This document shows positions 1-8,010 of a stretch of DNA of 11,230 nt, in pieces. Within the stretch, counting starts at the first letter, position 1, and every line of letters starts with the position of its first letter. The DNA lies in contig WPIO01000684.1 of NCBI GenBank assembly GCA_009760855.2, positions 1-11,230 on the forward strand, written 5' to 3'. This DNA comes from Cristatella mucedo. Taxonomy: Eukaryota > Bryozoa > Phylactolaemata > Cristatellidae. The position numbers were made by a program, and so were the translations under genes. A model generated the notes under the pieces. The model searched no databases. It saw nothing but the letters and a program-made list of their open reading frames with translations, and was not told the origin of the DNA.

Positions 1-653
1 CAGATTTGAAGTTTCTACATATTCCGCGATCTAGTGCGAACTCGTGCGAAACGTGTTATTTACGTGCGAAATGCTTTAAACATGGTGCAGCACTCTGCTG
101 CCAGTCAGGGCACGCTCCGACATGCAGATTTGAAGTTTCTACACATTCCGCGATCTGGTGCGAACTAGTGCGAAACGTGTTATTTACGTGCGAAATGCTT
201 TAAACATGGTGCAGCACTCTGCTGCCAGTCAGCACACGCTCCGACATGCAGATTTGAAGTTTCTAGATATTCCGCGATCTGGTGCGAACTTGTGCAAAAC
301 GTGTTATTTACGTGCGAAATGCTTAAACATGGTGCAGCACTCTGCTGCCAGTCAGTGCACGCTCCGACATGCAGATTTAAAGTTTCTACATATTCCGCGA
401 TCTGCTGCGAACTCGTGCGAAACGTGTTATTTACGTGCGAAATGCTTTAAACATGGTGCAGCACTCTGCTGCCAGTCAGCGCACGCTCCGACATGCAGAT
501 TTAAAGTTTCTACATATTCCGCGATCTGCTGCGAACTCGTGCGAAACGTGTTATTTACGTGCGAAATGCTTTAAACATGGTGCAGCACTCTGCTGCCAGT
601 CAGCACACGCTCCGACATGCAGATTTGAAGTTTCTACATATTCCGCGATCTGC

Positions 654-689
654 TGCGAACTCGTGCGAAACGTGTTATTTACGTGCGAA
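654..689 (+). repeat. TGCGAA hexamer triplet within the unit
   Basis: TGCGAA occurs at 654-659, 664-669 and 684-689, giving start-to-start spacings of 10 and 20 bp. The last two extend to the 9 bp direct repeat CGTGCGAAA. The pattern recurs in nearly every clean copy; occasional copies lose a hexamer by a CpG change (TGCAAA, for example in the copy at 6773). Spacing close to one and two helical turns would put the hexamers on the same face of the DNA. That could reflect origin of the unit from a shorter internal repeat, a bound protein, or nucleosome positioning; the sequence cannot separate these. Confidence 0.85.
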
Positions 690-705
690 ATGCTTTAAAC
701 ATGGT

Positions 706-720
706 GCAGCACTCTGCTGC
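706..720. other. 15 bp dyad GCAGCA-CTC-TGCTGC in the unit
   Basis: A perfect 6 bp inverted repeat with a 3-base spacer occupies unit positions 87-101 and is present in almost every clean copy. It could form a small hairpin or be a site for a dimeric DNA-binding protein. The copies at 6277 and 6401 carry A-to-T at unit position 89, which breaks one arm, so strict conservation is not required. Function is unknown. Confidence 0.7.
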
Positions 721-1230
721 CAGTCAGCGCACGCTCCGACATGCAGATTTGAAGTTTCTAGATATTCCGCGATCTGCTGCGAACTCGTGCGAAACGTGTT
801 ATTTACGTGCGAAATGCTTTAAACATGGTGCAGCACTCTGCTGCCAGTCAGCACACGCTCCGACATGCAGATTTGAAGTTTCTAGATATTCCGCGATCTG
901 CTGCGAACTCGTGCGAAACGTGTTATTTACGTGCGAAATGCTTTAAACATGGTGCAGCACTCTGCTGCCAGTCAGCGCACGCTCCGACATGCAGATTTAA
1001 AGTTTCTACATATTCCGCGATCTGCTGCGAACTTGTGCGAAACGTGTTATTTACGTGCGAAATGCTTTAAACATGGTGCAGCACTCTGCTGCCAGTCAGT
1101 GCACGCTCCGACATGCAGATTTGAAGTTTCTACATATTCCGCGATCTGCTGCGAACTTGTGCGAAACGTGTTATTTACGTGCGAAATGCTTTAAACATGG
1201 TGCAGCACTCTGCTGCCAGTCAGCCCACGC

Positions 1231-1245
1231 TCCGAAAAAGTTTCT
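1231..1245. other. Short deletion across a unit boundary
   Basis: Where neighbouring copies read TCCGA, then CATG, then CAGATTTG, then AAGTTTCT, this junction goes from TCCGA almost directly to AAAAGTTTCT. The net loss is about 10 bp. The flanks are otherwise clean satellite, so this may be a real small deletion, although it lies about 80 bp before the degraded block begins and could be an early sign of poor sequence quality. Confidence 0.75.
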
Positions 1246-1629
1246 ACATATTCCGCGATCTGCTGCGAACTCGTGCGAAACGTGTTATTTACGTGCGAAA
1301 TGCTTTAAACATGGTGCAGCACTCGGCTGTCAGGCGCAGCGCCACTGCTCCGAAATGCAGAATATATACGTGTTTATTACCATATGCCGCATTGATGCGA
1401 ACTTGTGCAACGTGTTAGTTTACGTGCAGAATGCTTTAAACATGGTGCAGCACTCCTCTGGCAGTCAGCAACAACGCTCCGAATGCAGATTGTGAAGTTT
1501 CTACATATTCCGGCGATCCTGATGTCAAAACTTGTGCGAACATCGTGTTACTACTTATTACTTACGTTCGAATGCTTTCAACATGGTGCAGGCACTGCTG
1601 CTGCCAGTCTTGAGCCCAGCTCCGAACTG

Positions 1630-1725
1630 CAGATTTGAAGTTTCTAAAAAAAAAAAAAAAAAAAAAAAACATATTTTGTGGCGCACTTTTGTTGCCAGTG
1701 CCAGCACCCGCGCTCCGACAAAATG
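1630..1725 (+). repeat. Shortened satellite copy containing an A run
   Basis: The copy starts normally with CAGATTTGAAGTTTCT, continues into a run of A, then resumes at CATATT and jumps to sequence matching roughly unit position 83 onward. About 60 bp of the centre of the unit is missing. Without the A run the copy is about 72 bp. It resembles the shortened copies at 5418-5488 and 7145-7201. Confidence 0.7.
1646..1669 (+). repeat. Poly(A) run of 24
   Basis: Twenty-four A in a row sit exactly where the unit has the A of CTACATATT (unit position 17), with correct satellite sequence on both sides. It therefore looks like expansion of a native base, by slippage or sequencing error, and not the tail of an inserted retroposon; there is no foreign sequence upstream of it. 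Confidence 0.9.
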
Positions 1726-1992
1726 AAGATTTGAAGTTTCTCATATTCCGCAACCATCTGCTGCGAACTCGTGCCAAACGTGTTATTAACTTTCGAAATG
1801 CTTTAATACTTGGTGCAGCACTCTTGCATGCATGTCAGGGCAAAACCACGGCTCCGAGATGCAGCATTTAAAGTTTCTAGATATGTCGCTATCTGCCAGA
1901 AACTACTGCGGAAACCGTGGTATTTACGAGCTAAATGCTTAAAAAAATGTGGCCGCACGTTGCCTGTCAGCCAGCGCACAGCTCCGCAAATG

Positions 1993-2394
1993 CAGAATAT
2001 ACTTTTTTATTACATATGCCGTCAATCATCTATTCCGAACTCGTGACAAACGTGGTCTTAACAGTGGTGAAATTCGTTAAACATGGTGCAGCACCTCTGC
2101 CGGGCATGTCCAGGGGACCGCTCCGAAATGCAGAATGATAATACGTTTTACCATATTTCGCGATTTCGGCCAAACTTCGTGCGAAAAAAAGTGGTTCTTT
2201 ACGGTGCGAAATGCTTTGAACAAGTGGTGCAAGCACTCTGCTTGCAAGTTCACCTGAACACGCTCCGAAAGGCATATATTAAACGTTTTATAGACTATGC
2301 AGCCGATCTGCTCCGACTCCTTGCGAAACTGTTATTATGTCGAAAGCTTTAAACATGGTGCCTCACTTGCTGCAGTAAGCACACGTCCGAAAGG
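1993..2394 (+). repeat. Cluster of variant-class B satellite copies
   Basis: Three successive copies (starting at 1993, 2131 and 2273) begin CAGAATAT or CATATATTAA instead of CAGATTTGAAG, followed by T-rich sequence and ATATGC or similar. The same start recurs in copies at 1358, 4866, 7678, 7850 and, less clearly, 3966, 8367 and 10181, often preceded by CCGAAATG or CCGAAAGG where clean copies have CCGACATG, and sometimes followed by GATGCGAACTTG. Aligned by eye, class B differs from the clean consensus at about seven of the first 23 positions (5, 7, 8, 11, 12, 15, 23) without changing length. Recurrence across independent noisy copies argues for a true subfamily. Confidence 0.6.
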
Positions 2395-2520
2395 CGGATT
2401 GGAAGTTTCTAGACATTCCGCGATTCATCCGAACTCTTGCGAAAACGTTTATTCACCTGCGAATGCGTTAACACATGTGCGCTGCACTTGCTGCCAGTTC
2501 AGCACACGCTTCTGACGATG
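2395..2520 (+). repeat. Variant-class C satellite copy
   Basis: This copy follows CCGAAAGG and carries a linked set of differences: ATTGGAAG in place of ATTTGAAG, CTAGACATTCC in place of CTACATATTCC, loss of the G in CTGCGAAC, and CTCTTGCG in place of CTCGTGCG. The same set occurs in the clean copy at 10987-11110, and parts of it at 2802, 2936, 4715, 7021 and 10012. Because the clean copy confirms it, class C is not a sequencing error. Confidence 0.7.
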
Positions 2521-5417
2521 TATGAGGTTCTAAGTTTCTAGATATTCAGCGATCTGGCTCTGAACCTCGTGCGAAACGTGTTATTTAGCGGGTGAGAAAA
2601 GCCTACACATGGTGCAGCACGTCTGTCTGCTGCTGCCGAGTTCCCTCACGCTCCGAAAATGCCGATTTGAAGTTTTTACCTATTTTCCGCGAATCTGTTG
2701 TTGCCGACCTCATGCGAAACGTGTTATTTCCGATCGAAATGCTTTAAAAAAAAAACATGGTGCAGCACTCTGATGGCCATTCAGTGCCACGCTCCGAAAG
2801 GCAGATTGGAAACGTTTCTACATATTCCGTGATCTTATGCAAACTCTTGGCGAACGGTGTTATTTACGTTCGAAATGCTTTAATAACATGGTGGCAGCAC
2901 TCTGCTGCAATTCAGCACACCAACCTTTTATCATTCAGTTTTGGAATTATAGACATATACCGCGATTTGCTCCGAACTCTTGCGAAACGTTTCTATTTAA
3001 CGTGCTAAATGCGTTCAACATGGGGGCAGGCACTCTGGCATCATCAGCTCAAACTCTCACAGCTCCAAAAATGGAGAATAGATCGTTTCTAAATATTCCG
3101 TCCGCATCTGATAGGCAAACTTGTGCTAACTGTGTTCTTTACGGTTCGAAAACGTCTTTAAAAGCATGGTGCAGAACCTCTGCTGCGGCCATTCAGCCCT
3201 ACGCTCCCACATGCCGAGATGTTAATTTTCTTTCTACATATGCCGCGATCTGCCTGGCAAACCTCGTGCGAAAACGTTTTTATTTACGGTCGATAGGCTT
3301 GAAACATGAGTGCAGGCACTTAGTTTCAAGCCAGCTCACTGTACGAACATGTGCAAATTTATCGTTTCTGCATATTCCGCAATCTGATGGCGAACTCGTG
3401 CGAAACGTGTTATTGACGGTGCGAAATGCTTTAAACATGGTGCAGTCAGCACTCTGCTGCCAGTCAGCACATCGCCTTCCGACATGGAGTATTTGAAGTT
3501 TTCTACATCTTCCGCGATCTGGTGCGGAACCTCGTGCGAAATGTGTTAGTTACGGGTGCGAAAATACATCAAACATGGTGCAGCCACTCTGCTGCAGAGT
3601 CAGAACACAAGACAGTCCGAAATGCTCGAAATGACGTTTCTTCATATTCCGCGATTCTGCTCCGAACCTTGCGAAAACGTGGTATTTATACGGGATACGT
3701 GCGAAATGCTTTGAACATTGTGGCGAACGTTCTGGCTGCCCCTAGTCAGTGCACAACAATCCAGCAAAGCAAACCCTCTCTCCGACGATGGCAGATTTAA
3801 AGAAAGTTTCTCCTAGATATTTCCGATCCGCCCGATCTGGGGCGAATTTTTGGCGAAACGTTGTTTATTTACGAGGCGACTGTGCGTAAATGCGTGTAAA
3901 CATTGTGCAGCAAAGCCCTCTGATCGCCAGTCTAGAAGCGCACCTAGCAGCACGGCTCCGAAAGGCATAATACTACGTTTCTCTTTCTTTTCTGACGTTT
4001 CTTCTTCTTCGTTTCTTTTTCAGATTACGGCGATCCAGCCCTCCTACCTCCTGGGGCGAAAACGTGTTTTTATGTACGACGGGGTCGACAATGCCTAAAA
4101 AATGGTGCATCACTCACTGGCCAGTCAGTGCACGTTCCGAAATGCTGATTTAAAGTGTCTACATGATTCCGCGATTTGAAGACGAGACCTTGTGCGAAAA
4201 GGGGTATTTACGTTCGATATGCTTTAAACTTCGTGCAGCACTTGGTTGCCAGCCAGAACAGCTCTTCCCGAACATGGCAGATTTGAAGTTTTCTCTCGAG
4301 AGATTCCTCAATCTGCTCCGACATTCCTGCCAATGGAAACGTGTTATTTGAACGTGGCGACGAATGCTTTAAAACCTGGTGCAGCCACATCTGTTTGCAT
4401 GCCAGCGCACGCTACGAAGATGGCAGGATTTGTAAGTTTCTTCATATTCCGCCGCAATCTGCTGGCAAACTCGGCCAAAACGTGTGATTTAATTTTCGGT
4501 GGTCGAATATGCTTTAAAAACATGGTGGCAGCCTGCGATGCGGCATGTCAGGGGCACGCTTCGAGCAGATCAGATTTAAAGTTTCTATTCTAACATTCCG
4601 CTATCTGCTCCAAAAACTCGTGGCCAAACGTGTTATTTACAGTGCGAAATGATATTAACATGGCCCCCCGCCGCTCTGCTGCAAGTCAGAGTGCACGAAC
4701 AACCTCCCGACAGGCAGATTGGAGTTTATTCTACACATTCCGCGCACTCTTGTTGGTGTTCGAACCTCTGGTCGAAACGTGTTATGTTTATTTCCGTGCT
4801 AAAGCTTTTCAAACATGGTGCCAAAAGCACTCTGCTGTCAGGTCAGCGCCACGCGTCCGCAATGTCAGAATATAACGTGTTTTTACAATGCCCCGATCTG
4901 ATGCGACCTGTGCGACCACGTGTTATTTACGTGCAGACATGCTTTAAACATGGTGCAGTCACTCTGCTGCCAGTCAGTGCCCTCTCCGAAATGCAGATTT
5001 GGAAGTTCTACATATTTCCCGATCCTCTGATGCAACTTGTTGCGAGAACGTGTTTACTTTTATCTATACGTTCGAAATATGCTTTTAACATGGTGCAGCA
5101 CTCTGTCTGCCTGACGCTCAGCCCACGCGTTTTTACGACTCATGCAGATTTTAAAGTTTCTACATATTTCCGCGGCGATCTCGTGCGAACTCTGTGCACT
5201 AACGTGTTATTTACGTGCGAAATGCTTTAAACATGGTGCAGCACTCCTGCTGGCAGTTTCAGTTTCGCGACGTGCCTCTCCGGACATGCAGATTTTAAAG
5301 TTAACGTTTTTATTTCGCGATCTGCCGTCACACTCTGATAGACGAAACCCGTTGTTTGCGTGAGAAATGCTTAATCATGGTGCAGCAATATGCGACGAAT
5401 TCAGCAAAAGTCCGGAC

Positions 5418-5488
5418 AGGAAAACTAGTTGTTTCAAATGGCTCTACGCTTTCAGGCAATTCGAGTCGCACGCGTGTCCGGAAATTGC
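5418..5488 (+). repeat. Shortened satellite copy (about 71 bp)
   Basis: Between two recognisable TCCGGA-type unit ends (near 5411 and 5477) lies only about 71 bp. Its start resembles CAG...AAGTTTC and its end resembles CTCTGCTGCCAGTCAGCGCACGC in degraded form, so roughly unit positions 20-85 appear to be missing. The sequence is noisy and the breakpoints are uncertain. Confidence 0.5.
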
Positions 5489-5657
5489 CGATTTGTGATA
5501 GTATTTCGTTTTTCTTCTACTATATTCGTTTCTCAGCAGATCTAGATGCCCGATAGCTATGTGCGCGACTACGTGTTATTTAACGGGCGAATGCTTAACT
5601 TGTGCAGTGCACTGCTGCTCCTAGATAGCAACCTCGGGGGCATCCCGCTCCTAAATG

Positions 5658-7168
5658 CAGATTTGAGTTTCTACATATTCCGCGATCTGCTGCGAACTCG
5701 TGCGAAACGTGTTATTTACGTGCGAAATGCTTTAAACATGGTGCAGCACTCTGCTGCCAGTCAGCACACGCTCCGACATGCAGATTTGAAGTTTCTACAT
5801 ATTCCGCGATCTGCTGCGAACTCGTGCGAAACGTGTTATTTACGTGCGAAATGCTTTAAACATGGTGCAGCACTCTGCTGCCAGTCAGTGCACGCTCCGA
5901 CATGCAGATTTAAAGTTTCTACATATTCCGCGATCTGGTGCGAACTTGTGCGAAACGTGTTATTTACGTGCGAAATGCTTTAAACATGGTGCAGCACTCT
6001 GCTGCCAGTCAGCGCACGCTCCGACATGCAGATTTGAAGTGTCTACATATTCCGCGATCTCTGCGAAACTCGTGCGAAACGTGTTATTTACGTGCGAAAT
6101 GCTTTAAACATGGTGCAGCACTCTGCTGCCAGTCAGCGCACGCTCCGACATGCAGATTTGAAGTTTCTACATATTCCGCGATCTGCTGCGAACTCGTGCG
6201 AAACGTGTTATTTACGTGCGAAATGCTTTAAACATGGTGCAGCACTCTGCTGCCAGTCAGCACACGCTCCGACATGCAGATTTGAAGTTTCTACATATTC
6301 CGCGATCTGCTGCGAACTCGTGCGAAACGTGTTATTTACGTGCGAAATGCTTTAAACATGGTGCTGCACTCTGCTGCCAGCCAGCACACGCTCCGACATG
6401 CAGATTTGAAGTTTCTACATATTCTGCGATCTGCTGCGAACTCGTGCGAAACGTGTTATTTACGTGCGAAATGCTCTAATCATGGTGCTGCACTCTGCTG
6501 CCCGTCAGCGCACGCTCCGACATGCAGATTTAAAGTTTCTACATATTCCGCGATCTGGTGCGAACTCGTGCGAAACGTGTTATTTACGTGCGAAATGCTT
6601 TAAACATGGTGCAGCACTCTGCTGCCAGTCAGCGCACGCTCCGACATGCAGATTTGAAGTTTCTACATATTCCGCGATCTGGTGCGAACTTGTGCGAAAC
6701 GTGTTATTTACGTGCGAAATGCTTTAAACATGGTGCAGCACTCTGCTGCCAGTCAGCGCACGCTCCGACATGCAGATTTAAAGTTTCTACATATTCCGCG
6801 ATCTGCTGCAAACTCGTGCGAAACGTGTTATTTACGTGCGAAATGCTTTAAACATGGTGCAGCACTCTGCTGCCAGTCAGCGCACGCTCCGACATGCAGA
6901 TTTGAAGTTTCTACATATTCCGCGATCTGCTGCGAACTCGTGCGAAACGTGTTATTTACGTGCGAAATGCTTTAAACATGGTGCAGCACTCTGCTGCCAG
7001 TCAGAACACGCTCCGACATGCAGATTGGAAGTTTCTACACATTCCGCGATCTGCTGCGAACTCTTGCGAAACGTGTTATTTACGTGCGAAATGCTTTAAA
7101 CATGGTGCAGCACTCTGCTGCCAGTCAGTGCACGCTCCGACATGCAGATTTAAAGTTTCTACATACTC
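5658..7168 (+). repeat. Satellite array, clean block 2 (12 full copies plus a partial)
   Basis: Copies start at 5658 (123 bp, one T missing near its start), 5781, 5905, 6029, 6153, 6277, 6401, 6525, 6649, 6773, 6897 and 7021, all 124 bp after the first. A thirteenth copy begins at 7145 and breaks down after CTACATA. The variable sites are the same as in clean block 1: position 8 G/A, 34 C/G, 43 C/T and 109-110 CG/CA/TG, with one AA. The copy at 7021 carries part of the class C set (TTGGAAG, ACACATTCC, CTCTTGCG). The copy at 5781-5904 appears identical to that at 10616-10739. No gene is visible. Confidence 0.97.
6277..6524 (+). repeat. Adjacent copies sharing a private variant
   Basis: The neighbouring copies 6277-6400 and 6401-6524 both read GGTGCTGCACTC where other clean copies read GGTGCAGCACTC (A-to-T at unit position 89; bases 6365 and 6489). 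I did not see this change in other clean copies. Sharing between neighbours is what local duplication, unequal exchange or gene conversion in a satellite produces, and it supports the clean block being real sequence. Confidence 0.8.
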
Positions 7169-7201
7169 TCTGCTGCCCCAGCCAATCCGCGCTCCGTAAT
7201 G
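7145..7201 (+). repeat. Shortened satellite copy at the edge of clean block 2
   Basis: The copy starts CAGATTTAAAGTTTCTACATA and then goes straight to CTCTCTGCTGCC, skipping about 70 bp (roughly unit positions 22-92), and ends CGCTCCGTAATG. The left part is clean and the right part is slightly degraded. The missing segment is similar to that missing at 1630-1725. Confidence 0.75.
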
Positions 7202-7677
7202 CCGTCGTCGGTTCTGACGCTATTTATCAATGCTTTCCACTCAGTTTGGCTTCAAACGTCGTGCGAAACGTGTTATTACCGGTCTCGCATAATGGGCTTT
7301 TAATGCACTGGGGCACCGGCACTTTGTTGCCAGCCAGCACACTGGCTTCCTGACAATGCGAGATATAAAGTTTCCTTCTTACTATTCCGCATCTCCTGCT
7401 GCGAACCAGCAGTCGTGCCAACGTGTCGTGGTAACCGTACCGTAAAATGCCAAGGAACATGCCCGATGCAGCACTCTGCTGCAATTCAGGGCACGGCCCT
7501 CCCCATCACCGGAAAAATGCAGATTAAACTTAAAAAATTTCTACATTTCCGCGATCTGTGCGAACGACTCCATCCGTTGCGACAACGTGTTCATTTCACG
7601 GTGCGCGCGAATATGCCTTAGTAACACCATGGTGGCCCCACCTCATGCTTCAGTCCAGCGTCAACGGCTCGAAATGG

Positions 7678-8010
7678 CAGAATACGACGTGTTTACAACA
7701 GATTGCCGCGATCTGACATGCGAAACGCTGTAGCGAATCAAGCCGACTGTTAGATTGTGCCTGTATCGAAACGCCTTTTTAAAATATTGCTGGGACACGC
7801 CCCTGCTGTCGCGTTTTCGCCCTATGGCAGGCCCCACGGCTCCGAAAGGCCGAATATACCGTGTTCTTCATCTGCCGGGAACGGATGCCAAACTTCTTCG
7901 CGAAACAAAACGTGGTCATTTTACGTGGCAGAAAAATAAATTAAAAACCTAGGGTGCCTGTGCAGAGTCACTATGGGCGGCCGCAGTTTGCCGCACTGCT
8001 CCGACAAGCG
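7678..8010 (+). repeat. Two further class B copies in degraded block 2
   Basis: The copies starting at 7678 and 7850 begin CAGAATACGACGTGTTTAC and CGAATATACCGTGTTC, and follow GAAATGG and CCGAAAGG. These match the class B start seen at 1993 and 4866 in the other degraded block, despite independent noise. The first continues with GATCTGACATGCG, compatible with the GATGCG seen in other class B copies. Confidence 0.55.

Larger units (their letters stand above)
620..743 (+). repeat. Representative 124 bp satellite unit
   Basis: This copy carries the commonest base at nearly every variable site and can serve as the reference unit; position 1 is the C of CAGATTTGAAG. It is about 49% G+C, with 11 CpG dinucleotides by my count, so CpG is not depleted. 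Landmarks are: TTCCGCG around positions 22-28; TGCGAA at 35, 45 and 65; a 9 bp direct repeat CGTGCGAAA at 43-51 and 63-71; TTTAAA at 75-80; a GCAGCA/TGCTGC dyad at 87-101; and the variable CpG at 109-110, followed by ACGCTCCGACATG. One reading frame per unit is stopped by the TAA of TTTAAA, and the frame shifts by one base each copy, so no frame stays open beyond about two copies. The choice of position 1 is arbitrary. Confidence 0.95.
1..1323 (+). repeat. Satellite array, clean block 1 (124 bp unit, about 10.7 copies)
   Basis: Head-to-tail copies start at 1, 125, 249, 372, 496, 620, 744, 868, 992, 1116 and about 1236. All are 124 bp except 249-371, which is 123 bp because one T is missing from GCTTTAAAC, and the copies around 1231, where a short deletion spans the boundary. 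Copies differ from the consensus at a handful of sites: unit position 8 (G or A), 18 (C or G), 20 (T or C), 34 (C or G), 43 (mostly C or T) and 109-110 (CG, CA, TG, rarely GG or CC). No gene, promoter or RNA gene is visible. The high similarity, constant phase and single orientation are typical of a homogenised eukaryotic satellite. The array runs off the left edge, so its true length is unknown. The family is not recognised. Confidence 0.97.
1324..5657 (+). repeat. Satellite array, degraded block 1 (about 31 copies, insertion-rich)
   Basis: The same satellite continues in phase and orientation. Approximate copy starts are 1358, 1486, 1630, 1726, 1862, 1993, 2131, 2273, 2395, 2521, 2662, 2802, 2936, 3074, 3214, 3354, 3486, 3625, 3792, 3966, 4145, 4278, 4424, 4571, 4715, 4866, 4994, 5145, 5289, 5418 (short) and 5489. 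Mean spacing is near 139 bp, so insertions outnumber deletions. Many insertions lengthen short base runs already in the unit, such as AAA in CTTTAAACATGG growing to ten A at 2746-2755. Anchor words such as GCTCCGA, CGTGTTATTTACG and ACATGGTGCAGCAC remain readable. No gene or inserted mobile element was seen. The pattern of mostly private indels fits raw long-read errors better than evolutionary divergence, but shared variants show real unit classes underneath. Confidence 0.9.

Noticed and set aside
620-743. CENP-B box or telomere-type repeats in the unit
   Set aside because: I looked for the TTCG...CGGGA pattern and for TTAGGG-like or TTTAGGG-like runs on both strands and found none in the consensus unit.
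1-1323. CRISPR array
   Set aside because: The whole 124 bp period is conserved, with no unique spacers between short repeats; this is a simple tandem satellite.
158-1495. Many overlapping reading frames of 60-150 codons encoding a cysteine-rich repeated peptide
   Set aside because: They recur with the repeat period, end at the same TAA in TTTAAA, often rely on a GTG start, and shift frame each copy because 124 is not divisible by 3. Copy-to-copy changes show no codon pattern. They are by-products of the satellite.
1646-1669. Poly(A) tail of an inserted retroposon
   Set aside because: The run lies in the exact register of the satellite with no foreign sequence before it and no convincing target-site duplication.
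2837-3496. A 219-codon open frame, the longest in the window
   Set aside because: It crosses five to six degraded satellite copies and stays open only because insertions or deletions removed the usual stops. The peptide is a scrambled version of the repeat peptide and shows no recognisable domain.
4649-5230. A 193-codon open frame
   Set aside because: It likewise lies wholly in degraded satellite and ends at the standard repeat stop.
5418-5657. Possible unique single-copy sequence near 5420-5650
   Set aside because: On closer reading it resolves into a shortened satellite copy followed by a strongly degraded full copy with ACGTGTTATTTAACGGGCGAATGC and related landmarks in order.
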